DNA of 41,201 nt from JBBQFC01 sp038321615 (GCA_038321615.1 JBBQFC010000026.1:1-41201); one strand, 5' to 3'; positions 6,393-15,436 are shown, counted from the stretch's first letter. A program made the numbers and translations. The notes: a model not told the origin generated them from the letters alone.

Positions 6393-7568
6393 TTAAAGCT
6401 TCACAGCCCGTTTTAGTTCGGTCGCCAGAGCCCTTGTTTCGCGGTCGCATTCGAGGTAATCTGCAAGGGATGGTTTGGGTAAAAAAGCAATCTTTTCCAT
6501 GCAATTACCCACTAATTCTGGCATTTCCATAAATGAGATCTCGTCTTGTAAAAATAGCGCCACGGCTACCTCATTGGCCGCATTGAGCACGCAGGGCATA
6601 TTTCCGCCGCGCTCCATCGCCCTAAAAGCCAGATCAAGATTCAAAAAAACGTCGCGTCGGGGCTTCTCAAAAGTCAGCGTAGGATAATTCATAAAGTCAA
6701 AACGCGGAAAATCGGTCGATGTTCGGTCGGGGTAACCCAATGCAAACTGGATGGGCAATTTCATATCGGGAAGTCCCATTTGCGCCTTCATGCTGCCATC
6801 GCAAAACTGCACAATGCTGTGAATGATGGACTGCGGATGGACAATAACGTCGATTTGCTCAGGGCGCAAGGCAAACAACCACTTGGCTTCGATCACTTCC
6901 AAGCCTTTGTTCATCAGCGAAGCAGAGTCGATGGTGATTTTGGCACCCATCACCCAATTGGGATGCTTCAGCGCTTGAGCCTTCGTTACCGCTTTAAGCT
7001 CCTCGATGCTCTTTTCGCGAAAGGGGCCCCCACTGGCGGTGAGGTAAATCTTCTCTATAGGATTGTGAAACTCGCCCATCAAGCATTGAAATATCGCCGA
7101 ATGCTCACTATCGACGGGATAAATATTGACTCCTTTTTCGCGCGCCGCGGCGGTTACCAATTCACCAGCTACGACCAGCGTTTCTTTGTTGGCAAGGGCT
7201 ATGTGCTTGCCGGCGGCAATGGCTCGAAGGGTGGGCTGCAAGCCAGCAAAACCCACCAAGGCGGTAAGGACCACGTCTATGGCTTCCATCTCTACGACTT
7301 CGGAGAGGGCCGCCGCTCCGCAATACACCTTAATCCCTTCTGGAAATAGCCGATCTTTCAGATTTTGGTATTTCGACTCGTCGAGAATAACCACGGCATT
7401 GGGCTGAAATTCGAGCGCCTGAGCCATAAGCAATTCATCATTCGACCCGGCGGTGAGCACTTCCACTTCAAATCGATCGCGATTGGCGCGAATCACCTCG
7501 AGTGCCTGCGTACCAATGGAGCCTGTAGAGCCGAGAATAGCGACGTGCCGTTTTCCGGTGTCTTTCAT
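6393..7568 (-). CDS. dxr: 1-deoxy-D-xylulose 5-phosphate reductoisomerase
   Basis: This enzyme catalyses the NADPH-dependent conversion of DXP to MEP, the first committed step of the non-mevalonate isoprenoid pathway. The 391-residue product has the nucleotide-binding start AILGSTGSIG, the ALANKETLVVAGELV segment and the metal/substrate motif PVDSEHSAIFQ. It also has the flexible loop SGGPFRE and the MNKGLEVIEAKWLF motif. All catalytic segments are present and length is typical. The ATG at 7568 is closely preceded by two TAnnTTTG boxes, suggesting that this gene begins the transcript that continues into rseP and perhaps the HPt and receiver genes. Confidence 0.98.
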   Translation of the reverse strand: MKDTGKRHVAILGSTGSIGTQALEVIRANRDRFEVEVLTAGSNDELLMAQALEFQPNAVVILDESKYQNLKDRLFPEGIKVYCGAAALSEVVEMEAIDVVLTALVGFAGLQPTLRAIAAGKHIALANKETLVVAGELVTAAAREKGVNIYPVDSEHSAIFQCLMGEFHNPIEKIYLTASGGPFREKSIEELKAVTKAQALKHPNWVMGAKITIDSASLMNKGLEVIEAKWLFALRPEQIDVIVHPQSIIHSIVQFCDGSMKAQMGLPDMKLPIQFALGYPDRTSTDFPRFDFMNYPTLTFEKPRRDVFLNLDLAFRAMERGGNMPCVLNAANEVAVALFLQDEISFMEMPELVGNCMEKIAFLPKPSLADYLECDRETRALATELKRAVKL

Positions 7569-7573
7569 GGGTG

Positions 7574-7592
7574 CAAAGATAGTACAAAGCTA
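7574..7592 (-). promoter_or_regulatory. Bacteroidota -7 boxes before dxr
   Basis: On the minus strand TATCTTTG (7581-7574) and TAGCTTTG (7592-7585) both match the TAnnTTTG -7 consensus of the primary sigma factor of Bacteroidota. Use of the nearer box would give an almost leaderless dxr transcript. A convincing -33 TTTG element at the right distance was not seen. Confidence 0.45.
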
Positions 7593-7623
7593 TGTGGAGA
7601 AAGGAGCGACAAACCGTGAAGCA

Positions 7624-7815
7624 ATGCTAAATTTCCGAAGTTCTTTTTCTTCCAACGTGTTTTTGATCGTCGCTCTTATCACAGCCGCTTCGGTCGCTTG
7701 CGGCGCGTCATCTTTCAAATTGGCGTCCGGGGCATTTTCACCGGAAGGGAGCGCTGGATTTAAGCGGTTTCCGCACCATTTAAATGATTCGTCCCTGATG
7801 GGGTTTACTTACTGA
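7624..7815 (+). CDS. Possible small lipoprotein (63 aa)
   Basis: This reading frame starts MLNFRSSFSSN, continues with a hydrophobic run VFLIVALITAASV and then ACGASSF, which fits a lipoprotein signal with a lax lipobox (SVAC). After processing about 35 residues would remain, without known domain features. It lies in the gap between dxr and the GH3-like gene, opposite in strand to both, and its end overlaps the 3' end of the latter by 11 bases. It could be a remnant of a longer lipoprotein gene or a chance frame. I give it modest weight because the signal peptide pattern is good but no homologue is known to me. Confidence 0.35.
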   Translation: MLNFRSSFSSNVFLIVALITAASVACGASSFKLASGAFSPEGSAGFKRFPHHLNDSSLMGFTY

Positions 7816-9304
7816 TGAGTCTATTCAACTCATCCGCAATTTTTCGATCGTTGCTGAGTCGGGGTACCTTGTTTTGACCGCCGAGTTTTCCCTGCGATTT
7901 CATGTAGCGATTAAAGGTGTCGGCGGGTAAGGATTGGACGCGTAAAGGCCGGAGAATTTTGCCTTTTATCAAATCATCGTAATATACATTGAGGCCGCAC
8001 ATGGCCGAATTCAGCCGCGATTCGAAGGCTTCGAGTTCCGCGGGCTCCCTGGCAAATGCTACCAACCACTCATGGTAAGGCAATCCTTCGGGTGGATCGA
8101 GCTGCGGTGCAACTGTAAACTCGGTGATCTCGCCGCCGTAGTCCGCCATGGCCATTTGCATCGCTTTTTCTACTTCTTCCGCAATAACGTGTTCGCCGAA
8201 AGCGCTGGTGAAATGCTTAATTCGGCCGGTTACCATGATCTTATAAGGCGCGCGGCTGGTGAATTTAATAGTGTCGCCGATGCTATATGCCCATAAACCG
8301 GCGTTGGTGCTCATAATGAGGGCATAATTCACTCCCACCTCGATGTCTTTCAAGCTCAAGCGCTCAGGGATATCATCAAAAAACTGCTCCGCCCGAATGA
8401 ACTCGAAGAAAATTCCAGCGCGGGTGTTTAACAGGAGCGCTTTATCGGCTTGGTTGTCCTGAAAGGCTATAAACCCTTCGCTAGCGGGGTAGGTCTCGAT
8501 CGAATCGATCTTCTTTCCAATAAGCTTTTCAAACCGGGCGCGGTAGGGTTCGAAGTTGACCCCCCCGTACACAAAAAGCGAGAAGCGCGGGAAAAGATGC
8601 GTGATATCCTGCTTTCCGGAAACGCTTAAAAGCCGCTCGAAATAAAATTGCACCCAGCTCGGTATTCCCGAAATCAGAGTCATTTCCTGGTCGACCGTTT
8701 CCTGGATGATAGCATCGACTTTGGTTTCCCAATCGTCGATGGTATTGGTGTTAAAACTGGGAAGCCTATTGGTTTGTAAATAGGCCGGTACGTGGTGCGC
8801 CACAATTCCCGAAAGACGACCAACGGAAATACCATTCTTCTTTTCCAATTCGGGGCTGCCCTGCAAAAAGATCATCTTACCGTCGATAAAATCGGCATTT
8901 CCCGTCTCAGCGACGTAAAGCAAGAGGGCATTGCGCGCCGCTTCGATATGATGAGGCATGGATGCCTGCGTAATCGGTATGTACTTCACCCCCGAAGTAG
9001 TGCCAGAAGTTTTTGATAGGTAAATCGGTTTGCCCGGCCAGGTAATATCGACTTCACCCGCTACCACCCTATCAAGGTATGGTCGCAAAGCTTCGTAGTC
9101 GCGCACGGGGACTTTCGCCTTAAATTGGGCATAGTCGCCAATGCTGGCAAAACCATGATCCTTCCCGAAAACGGTATGTTGCGCATCAGCGAGAAGCGAT
9201 TTCAATAATTGATCCTGATCGGCCAAGGCGCTCTTCTTCCAATTATTTACGTGGTATGCGGTGTATTGCGCCAGGGCTTTTCCCGCCCATTTCTTTAGGC
9301 TCAT
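7805..9304 (-). CDS. GH3-type acyl-adenylating enzyme
   Basis: A 499-residue member of the GH3 family (named for plant auxin-responsive proteins). Members activate a carboxylate as its adenylate and join it to an amine, usually an amino acid. ATP motif I is visible at residues 97-107 (SKTSGTTSGVK). Motif II is YPASEGFIAFQ, and the C-terminal motif includes YSIGDTIKFTSRAPY with the following VTGRIKHFTSAFGEHV. Bacterial members are widespread in Bacteroidota but their substrates are unknown. The start overlaps the stop of the M23 peptidase gene by four bases (ATGA), so the two are translationally coupled. A link to the envelope is only suggested by this neighbour. Confidence 0.92.
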   Translation of the reverse strand: MSLKKWAGKALAQYTAYHVNNWKKSALADQDQLLKSLLADAQHTVFGKDHGFASIGDYAQFKAKVPVRDYEALRPYLDRVVAGEVDITWPGKPIYLSKTSGTTSGVKYIPITQASMPHHIEAARNALLLYVAETGNADFIDGKMIFLQGSPELEKKNGISVGRLSGIVAHHVPAYLQTNRLPSFNTNTIDDWETKVDAIIQETVDQEMTLISGIPSWVQFYFERLLSVSGKQDITHLFPRFSLFVYGGVNFEPYRARFEKLIGKKIDSIETYPASEGFIAFQDNQADKALLLNTRAGIFFEFIRAEQFFDDIPERLSLKDIEVGVNYALIMSTNAGLWAYSIGDTIKFTSRAPYKIMVTGRIKHFTSAFGEHVIAEEVEKAMQMAMADYGGEITEFTVAPQLDPPEGLPYHEWLVAFAREPAELEAFESRLNSAMCGLNVYYDDLIKGKILRPLRVQSLPADTFNRYMKSQGKLGGQNKVPRLSNDRKIADELNRLISK

Positions 9305-10188
9305 GAGGAAAAGGCAATAAAGTCGCTTGGATCGAGCGGGGCGCCGTTATACCACAGCTCAAAATGGAGGTGGGGTCCATTGGTAAACTCGCCCGAATTG
9401 CCAATAATGGCGATTGACTCGCCGGCGCGCACACGAGCGCCCACCTTCTTGAGCAACACGGAATTATGCTTATAGATGGAAATCAGGTTTCCGGGATGTT
9501 GAATCTGGATAACATTGCCCCCATCGGAAGTAAAACTTGCAAAAATCACAACCCCATCGTACACAGCTTTGATAGCTTCGCCTTCGCGAGCGGCTACGTC
9601 GATTCCAAAGTGATCGATGGAGCTATCAAAATTAGCGGTGACTTGCCCGCGAACGGGTGGGAAGAATAATACTCCGGGCAAGCCCAGAAACTCGGTAGTT
9701 TGACTTGTACCTGGGTTTAGTGCGTATTGGTCTCTTGTTTCTATCTCGGAGCGCAGCAGTGAATCTTCCTTCGAAATACTAAAATCTAATTCGTCGTACG
9801 CTACCGGGTTCGACTGTCCATTTATGCGCGTAGAATCAGGAAAAACGTTGCCCCGCAATATGTTTTGTATATTTTCTAAGTACAATCGGTTGCTCTCTTG
9901 GGCACGTTCGAGCGAATCGACCACCACTGCGGCACGCATAGCTCGGAGCCTGGTTTCGGTATCGCTGTAGCCGGGTATATATTCCCGCAAGGGTGAAAAG
10001 CTCAAGATCAACACTACGATAATAGTATTGAGGAAGAACACAGCCGAAACACCTGCTATAACGTTTAAAGGACTCAAAAAAGCCGAAAAACGCTCTTCAA
10101 AAGTAGAGTCATTCATAAGCACCAGTCGGTACTTACTCTTAAGTTTGCGGATGAGCTTTTTCTTGTTGGTAATAGCTTTTTCAGCCAT
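9301..10188 (-). CDS. Membrane-anchored M23 family metallopeptidase
   Basis: A 295-residue peptidoglycan endopeptidase of the LytM/M23 type. A basic cytoplasmic N-terminus (residues 1-37) is followed by one membrane helix (about 43-64, VIAGVSAVFFLNTIIVVLIL) and a periplasmic helical linker. The M23 domain occupies about 180-292. Zinc ligands H193 and D197 (HFGID) and H275 (HLHFE) are present together with H241 and H273, so it should be active. It would trim peptide crosslinks in the cell wall. It is first in a two-gene unit with the GH3-like gene, divergent from porW/sprE. The 37-base gap to the ATG at 10226 implies closely spaced divergent promoters. Confidence 0.93.
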   Translation of the reverse strand: MAEKAITNKKKLIRKLKSKYRLVLMNDSTFEERFSAFLSPLNVIAGVSAVFFLNTIIVVLILSFSPLREYIPGYSDTETRLRAMRAAVVVDSLERAQESNRLYLENIQNILRGNVFPDSTRINGQSNPVAYDELDFSISKEDSLLRSEIETRDQYALNPGTSQTTEFLGLPGVLFFPPVRGQVTANFDSSIDHFGIDVAAREGEAIKAVYDGVVIFASFTSDGGNVIQIQHPGNLISIYKHNSVLLKKVGARVRAGESIAIIGNSGEFTNGPHLHFELWYNGAPLDPSDFIAFSS

Positions 10189-10270
10189 GTTAACCTTTTG
10201 CGGGGCGTAAATATCCGAAATATTTATGGGGAGGTATAACCGACCATTCGCCTACTACCAGAAAATACAA

Positions 10271-10278
10271 TATTTTTG
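10271..10278 (+). promoter_or_regulatory. Bacteroidota -7 box before porW/sprE
   Basis: TATTTTTG matches TAnnTTTG. It lies downstream of the most upstream in-frame ATG (10226) of the next gene, so transcripts from here could not use that ATG. This supports the TTG start at 10316. Confidence 0.4.
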
Positions 10279-10315
10279 TGCCTTTACCGTTAACCGCTTC
10301 AGAATTATAGCCCAC

Positions 10316-13003
10316 TTGTTTACCCTGCGCCGCATAGTCCATCTATTCCTCGCATCGCTACTGCTTTTTGCGGCGACAGGTTGTTCGCGCAAGAAAGCCA
10401 GCTTCACCAGTAGGCTCTATCACACCACCACCACCCATTACAATTGGTATTTCAACGCCATGGAGCTTATCAAGGAAACGGACAATAACCTTTGGGCTAA
10501 TAAGCAAGACGATTTTCTTGCCATTTTGCCCATTTATGTTACTCCATCGCCCGAGGAGCAAAAGAACCTTTACCCGCAGATGGATGCCGTAATCGAAAAG
10601 GCCAGCACTGCCATCGACCGCCATAGCCTGGATGTAAAAAAAGAAGGCGATAAAAAGAAGAAGGAGCACAATAAGTGGATCGACGACAACTTCGTTTTAC
10701 TCGGTATAGCCAACTTCTATAAAGGCAAGTATGCTACGGCTCAGGAAATGTTTAGCTACACTACTAAAAAGTACAAGACCGAATCGCGGTTTGATGCCGC
10801 CGTGTGGCTAGGCCGGACTTATATTGAGATGGGTCAGTACAATAAGGCTTTTACGGTGCTCAGTGCGGTAGAAAAAGAGAGTTCGGCCGAAAAACCAAAA
10901 GATTTCGACGCTAATTTGGAAACGGCATTCGCCGACTTACTTATGCGCCAAAAACGCTATAAAGAAGCCCTTCCCCACCTCGAAAATGCGAAGACCCTAA
11001 CTCGCGAAAAGCGGATGAAGGCCAGGATTGCTTTTATATATGGACAGGTAAACAAGGAATTGAATAAATCGCAAGAGGCTGTCGACGCTTTTAAGGAAGT
11101 GGTGAAAATGAAGCCCGACTACGAAATGGAGTTTTATGCGCTTATCAATCAGGCCTTGTCCTTCGACCGCCGGATGGATTCCCAGAAAATCGAAGGTATG
11201 CTTTTGGCTATGGCCAAAGATGATAAGTACACCAACTACGCCGATCAGATTTATTATGCCTTGGGTGAGCTTGAATTTGAAGTTCAACAAATCGAAGAAG
11301 CAGTAGCCTACTACAAAACATCAACCCGGGTAAGCATAGACAACAATCGCCAAAAAGGAATGAGTTTTCTGCGCCTGGCTAAAATCAACTTCGACGATCG
11401 CAATTACACGGCCGCCAAAGATTATTACGACAGCACATCCACTTACCTACCCGAAGATTTTCCCAACTACGCCGGAATTAAAGCGACCGGTGAATCTCTC
11501 GTTGGCCTGGTAAACGATATTGATATTATTACCTACAACGATAGCATTATCGCTCTCGCGGATATGGATGAAGATAAACGCAAAAAGAAAATAATGCGGA
11601 TGATCGCCGACCTCGAGGCTGAAGAAGCGCGAAAAGAAGCGGAAAAACGCGATGCCCTGGAGCGCAGTAATTTCGCGGCCAGCGCTCCGGCCAAAGGTTC
11701 GGGATCTTCATCAAAATATTGGTATTTCTACAATACCAGTGCGGTGAGCCAGGGCTTTACCGAATTCCGAAGGGTTTGGGGGAGTTCACGCAAATTAGAA
11801 GACAACTGGAGGCGGTCGAACCGAACTTCCTTCATCGACCCCGATGTAGATGACGTGGACAACCCTGATAGCGCTGCAACTGTATTAGGTCAAAAACCAA
11901 AGTCGTCAGTAAAATCGCTCGAAGAGTATTTGGCATCCCTGCCTTTAACGGATGCTTCATTGGCTGAAGCTCACCGCGCCATTGTAGATGCGCTCTATGA
12001 TTTGGGTACCATTTACAAGGAAAATCTGAAAGATGACAACAATGCCATTGAGTCTTTCATCCGCATTACAACCGATTACGATACCACCACCGTAGCATTA
12101 AGCGCATACTACCAGCTCTACCGCATCTATTTTGAAAAAGAACTTGCGGGTGGATTTGTAGGCACTGGCCTCCGCGACAATTCAGAATACTGGAAAAGCA
12201 TTATTCTGTCAGACTATCCCAATAGCGAATTTGCTAAGCTCATACTTGACCCGGAGTACGTGAGCTCTAAGAGCCAGCGATACGCCGACGAAAAGACCGT
12301 GTACGAAGAAACTTATAAAAAATACAGCCGCCGGCAATACTCCGATGCACTCATTGCCTGCAATACGGTAATTCGCGATGAGCCGAATAATAACTTCTTA
12401 GCCAAATATTATTTGGTAAAGGCTCTCGCAACTGGCGCCCGCAAGGATGCCGATGCATATGAAGCCACTTTACGCGAGTTGATAGCCAAATTTCCAGATA
12501 CGGAGGAAGGCGAAAAAGCAGCCGAACTACTCGGAGAACTAAATGCGGTTAGAGCCAAAATTGCTCGCGAGCTAAACGCTCCCAGCAGCCCGGCAGTAGA
12601 AACTCCAAAGCCGGGACCCACCCCTATTGCTTCGAGCGAATTTAAATTGGAAAACGAGAGCGAGCATTTCTTCTCCTTGGTTTTTCCTAAAACCGACGGT
12701 GATGCAACGAATATTAAGGAAACGATTGCTCAGTTTAATTCAGAGTTTTTCAAAGATGCCAAGCTCCGGATCACCAATAGTTTTATCGACAAGGACAAGC
12801 AAATTGTGATCGTTCGCAGCTTTATTAATAAAGATTTGGCCATAGAGTACTACACCACTTTCCTTGCTAACCAAACGGTGCTGAAGGATTTGAATGCTAA
12901 ACCCTACTCGAAGTTTGTGATCACCACCAAAAATTTTACCGTATTATTTCGCAATAAGGATACGGATGGCTACCTTGGCTTTTTCCAATCGGCCTATTTA
13001 TAA
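10316..13003 (+). CDS. porW: Type IX secretion TPR lipoprotein PorW/SprE-like
   Basis: A large periplasmic lipoprotein needed for type IX secretion and, in gliding species, for motility (called SprE there). From the TTG at 10316 the product starts MFTLRRIVHLFLASL followed by LLFAATGC, a textbook lipoprotein signal with the cysteine at residue 23. The upstream ATG at 10226 would add 30 residues before that signal and is unlikely. Family features are SRLYHTTTTHYNWYFNA just after the cysteine, many TPR-like helical pairs, a low-complexity middle, and a conserved C-terminal end (FVITTKNFTVLFRNK). The product is 895 residues, in the family range. Its neighbour is a bactofilin gene 21 bases downstream. 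The call is by overall pattern. Confidence 0.85.
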   Translation: MFTLRRIVHLFLASLLLFAATGCSRKKASFTSRLYHTTTTHYNWYFNAMELIKETDNNLWANKQDDFLAILPIYVTPSPEEQKNLYPQMDAVIEKASTAIDRHSLDVKKEGDKKKKEHNKWIDDNFVLLGIANFYKGKYATAQEMFSYTTKKYKTESRFDAAVWLGRTYIEMGQYNKAFTVLSAVEKESSAEKPKDFDANLETAFADLLMRQKRYKEALPHLENAKTLTREKRMKARIAFIYGQVNKELNKSQEAVDAFKEVVKMKPDYEMEFYALINQALSFDRRMDSQKIEGMLLAMAKDDKYTNYADQIYYALGELEFEVQQIEEAVAYYKTSTRVSIDNNRQKGMSFLRLAKINFDDRNYTAAKDYYDSTSTYLPEDFPNYAGIKATGESLVGLVNDIDIITYNDSIIALADMDEDKRKKKIMRMIADLEAEEARKEAEKRDALERSNFAASAPAKGSGSSSKYWYFYNTSAVSQGFTEFRRVWGSSRKLEDNWRRSNRTSFIDPDVDDVDNPDSAATVLGQKPKSSVKSLEEYLASLPLTDASLAEAHRAIVDALYDLGTIYKENLKDDNNAIESFIRITTDYDTTTVALSAYYQLYRIYFEKELAGGFVGTGLRDNSEYWKSIILSDYPNSEFAKLILDPEYVSSKSQRYADEKTVYEETYKKYSRRQYSDALIACNTVIRDEPNNNFLAKYYLVKALATGARKDADAYEATLRELIAKFPDTEEGEKAAELLGELNAVRAKIARELNAPSSPAVETPKPGPTPIASSEFKLENESEHFFSLVFPKTDGDATNIKETIAQFNSEFFKDAKLRITNSFIDKDKQIVIVRSFINKDLAIEYYTTFLANQTVLKDLNAKPYSKFVITTKNFTVLFRNKDTDGYLGFFQSAYL

Positions 13004-13024
13004 CACTTCGCCAAAATCTGTCGT

Positions 13025-13480
13025 ATGTTTAAATCACAAAATAGCAAAGAAATGTTGAAAGCCACTGAGCCCAATTCTCCTGAGAAACTTAACCGAATTG
13101 TAGAAGGCACCCATTTGGAAGGTACCATTAACTCCGACAGCAATATCCGGGTGGATGGCTCCGTAAAAGGGACAGTCAATATAAAAGGGCGTCTGGTAGT
13201 AGGGCCAAACGGCCGAATAGACGGGGACGTAGTTTGTGAAAATGGCGATGTAGAAGGTGTGATCAATGGCATAATCGTAGTAAACGGTTTGCTCTCACTT
13301 AAATCTACCGCCCGATTGGAATGCGATATCACCACTAAAAAATTGGCAATTGAACCCGGCGCAGTTTTTAGCGGAAAGTGTGTAATGGGGGGTGGCGTAA
13401 TCAAAGACATCAAACAATCAATCAACGACATTGACCAATCCCGACAACGAGCAGGCAACCTCAAAACCCAGGAAGGATAA
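13025..13480 (+). CDS. Bactofilin (polymer-forming cytoskeletal protein)
   Basis: The 151-residue product has a short polar N-terminus and a central bactofilin domain (about 25-125). The domain is built of repeating beta-strand turns rich in glycine and valine: HLEGTINSDSNIRVDGSV, KGTVNIKGRLVVGPNGRIDG and so on. These domains fold as a right-handed beta-helix and polymerise without nucleotide. Bactofilins place cell-wall enzymes and shape-determining proteins at the membrane. The position just before the ATP synthase accessory genes is common in Bacteroidota. Its last 50 bases overlap the proposed start of atpZ in another frame, pointing to coupled expression. Confidence 0.93.
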   Translation: MFKSQNSKEMLKATEPNSPEKLNRIVEGTHLEGTINSDSNIRVDGSVKGTVNIKGRLVVGPNGRIDGDVVCENGDVEGVINGIIVVNGLLSLKSTARLECDITTKKLAIEPGAVFSGKCVMGGGVIKDIKQSINDIDQSRQRAGNLKTQEG

Positions 13481-13682
13481 CCTTTCCAAAACGCCGAGCG
13501 ATTTTTATCGATACTCGGGCATGGGTATTAAAATGGGCTTGGTCATAGCCATCGGAGTTTGGGGCGGCATCAAACTCGACGAATTATTTGGATTTGCTAC
13601 TCCTTGGCTCACTATTCTACTGTCCATGGTCGGTGTTGGCGCGGCCATCTATGTTGTAATCGCCGATACTTCGAAGCCTTGA
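13431..13682 (+). CDS. atpZ: AtpZ/AtpI-like F0 accessory protein
   Basis: An 83-residue membrane protein with a charged N-terminus and two hydrophobic helices (about 31-48, MGIKMGLVIAIGVWGGIKL; 58-77, WLTILLSMVGVGAAIYVVIA). It matches the small AtpZ family encoded before F0 genes, implicated in magnesium or calcium handling and in F0 assembly. The proposed start is TTG at 13431 inside the bactofilin gene; an internal ATG would remove the charged N-terminus. Its stop overlaps the TTG start of the following gene by four bases. Confidence 0.85.
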   Translation: MTNPDNEQATSKPRKDNLSKTPSDFYRYSGMGIKMGLVIAIGVWGGIKLDELFGFATPWLTILLSMVGVGAAIYVVIADTSKP

Positions 13683-14074
13683 ATACTGCGCGCGCTTCCT
13701 TCTACCTGAAAATTATACTTATAGCGTTTATTTCTGCGCTCGTATCCTGGCTGGTTGCGCGGTACGCGCTCCACATTTCGGTGCCAACCAGTTTTTGGAT
13801 AGCCTTAGGAGCTTTGCTGGGTTTAACGCTGCTCATACATATAGTATTGCAAAAAGCGAATGCGCTGAGGCCTGCGATGTTTGTGGCCTATTTTATGGGC
13901 TCACTCACTGTCAAAATTCTCTTCGCAGGTGGCTTATTGATAGCGGTGGGGTTGCTCGATAGAGCCAACCTGACTTTTACCGCCATCGGCTTCTTCATTA
14001 CTTACGTGCTGCTTACCATTTTGGAAATCAATAGCCTCATTGCGCAAATACGTGTTGATAAAGGAAAAAATTAG
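13679..14074 (+). CDS. AtpI-like four-helix membrane protein
   Basis: A 131-residue protein with four predicted membrane helices: YLKIILIAFISALVSWLVA, SFWIALGALLGLTLLIHIVL, MFVAYFMGSLTVKILFAG and FTAIGFFITYVLLTILEI. Position and topology suit the AtpI-like protein that in other bacteria helps assemble the c-ring, though sequence identity in this family is low. The start is taken as TTG at 13679, overlapping the atpZ stop (TTGA). The frame is open further upstream but would there translate the antisense-like shadow of atpZ. The gap of about 120 bases to atpB holds a promoter-like box. Confidence 0.72.
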   Translation: MNTARASFYLKIILIAFISALVSWLVARYALHISVPTSFWIALGALLGLTLLIHIVLQKANALRPAMFVAYFMGSLTVKILFAGGLLIAVGLLDRANLTFTAIGFFITYVLLTILEINSLIAQIRVDKGKN

Positions 14075-14145
14075 GCCTGCTCAACAGGACTGAGCGCCCC
14101 GCCAAAAAAAGCCAAAAAACACCTTTTTTGTGAAAGAATAATCCA

Positions 14146-14153
14146 TAGATTTG
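14146..14153 (+). promoter_or_regulatory. Bacteroidota -7 box before atpB
   Basis: TAGATTTG matches TAnnTTTG and stands about 43 bases before the atpB ATG. A TTTG at 14127-14130 is a possible -33 element, with a somewhat short spacing of 15 bases. This would give the synthase genes their own promoter, separate from the bactofilin unit. Confidence 0.45.
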
Positions 14154-14195
14154 CAGTCGATTTAAAGCAGGCCAAAACTGCCCAAATTGAGACTG

Positions 14196-15401
14196 ATGCG
14201 CAATCCTTTTTCACTCCTGAACCGGTCGTTCCTTCTGTCTTTTCCGCTCTTTTTTGCCGGATTATTCGCGCTCGTTACTATTTCGGGCGCTTTCGCGCAG
14301 CACGGCGAAAACGACACTGAACTTCACCAAGAAGTTAACCACGACTCCGACTCAACACACCACCAATCATCTGAGCACACAAAAGATCCTTTCGATGCCG
14401 GAGAAATGATTTTGCATCACATCTCAGACGCTCACGAAATTCACGTAATCGGCGATTTTGCAATTTATCTTCCTGTTATACTGCATACCGACAAGGGTTT
14501 CAAGGTGTTTTCAAGTTCTCATTTCTATCACAATGAGCAGCATGCAAAATACCTGAAAGACGGCGTTGAGAAAAATGCGCATTACTTCGTCTATGACCAA
14601 TACGCCCTATACCATGAGCATATATATTACCTCGACGATTCAGGAGCGTTATACATAGATTACAATACGGGTGAAACTTCAAATGCTGCTGTATTTGACC
14701 TTTCTATCACCAAAAGCGTTGCAGGAATTTTACTCACTTGTGCCTTACTGATCATTCTTTTCGGCAGCGTTGCTAAGTCGTACAAGCGCAGGTCAGGCCA
14801 GGCTCCAAAAGGAATTCAATCATTTATGGAGCCTTTTATTCTTTTCATTCGCGACGAAGTTGCCATTCCGAGTATTGGTGCCCACCGCGCCGATCGGTTT
14901 ATGCCTTTTTTACTCACGGTGTTCTTCTTTATTTGGATTGCCAATATGCTGGGCCTTATCCCATTTATTGGCGGGTTCAATATCACGGGCACTTTATCGG
15001 TTACGCTTGTTTTAGCGGCCATTGTATTTGTGATCACCACCTTCAGCGGCAATAAGCATTATTGGGGTCACTTGTTGTGGCCTCCTGGAGTACCCACTCC
15101 TATTAAGTTCATTCTTGTTCCCATCGAGATTTTAGGAATTTTCATCAAGCCGGTGGTGCTTATGATTCGTCTTACAGCCAATATTACTGCCGGGCACATT
15201 ATAATACTCGCTTTTGTATCGCTCATCCTGATTTTTGGAGAGAGCAGTGCCACCGCAGGATATGGAGTAGGCTTTGGAGCCACACTCTTTATGATCTTTA
15301 TGTTCTTTATCGAACTATTGGTAGCCTTCTTACAGGCTTACGTTTTCACGCTGCTTGCAGCACTTTACTTCGGTGATGCCACGCAAGAGGCGCACCATTA
15401 A
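14196..15401 (+). CDS. atpB: ATP synthase F0 subunit a
   Basis: Subunit a forms the two proton half-channels beside the c-ring. The ATG at 14196 gives MRNPFSLLNRSFLLSF and then a hydrophobic signal-like segment ending SGAFAQ. An unusual periplasmic region of roughly 150 residues follows, its first part very rich in histidine, aspartate and glutamate. The conserved membrane part begins near residue 165 and includes the essential arginine in VVLMIRLTANITAGH and the final helices FFIELLVAFLQAYVFTLLAA. A TTG three codons upstream (14187) is an alternative start. The N-terminal extension with a signal sequence is a known feature of Bacteroidota subunit a, which is longer than the proteobacterial form. 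Confidence 0.96.
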   Translation: MRNPFSLLNRSFLLSFPLFFAGLFALVTISGAFAQHGENDTELHQEVNHDSDSTHHQSSEHTKDPFDAGEMILHHISDAHEIHVIGDFAIYLPVILHTDKGFKVFSSSHFYHNEQHAKYLKDGVEKNAHYFVYDQYALYHEHIYYLDDSGALYIDYNTGETSNAAVFDLSITKSVAGILLTCALLIILFGSVAKSYKRRSGQAPKGIQSFMEPFILFIRDEVAIPSIGAHRADRFMPFLLTVFFFIWIANMLGLIPFIGGFNITGTLSVTLVLAAIVFVITTFSGNKHYWGHLLWPPGVPTPIKFILVPIEILGIFIKPVVLMIRLTANITAGHIIILAFVSLILIFGESSATAGYGVGFGATLFMIFMFFIELLVAFLQAYVFTLLAALYFGDATQEAHH

Positions 15402-15436
15402 TTGGCTATAATTTAAACACATAAAAACAAAATCAA

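Noticed and set aside
5638..9016. Many plus-strand frames opposite rseP, dxr and the GH3-like gene
   Set aside because: They are shadows of strongly conserved minus-strand genes, with no leaders and no domain features.
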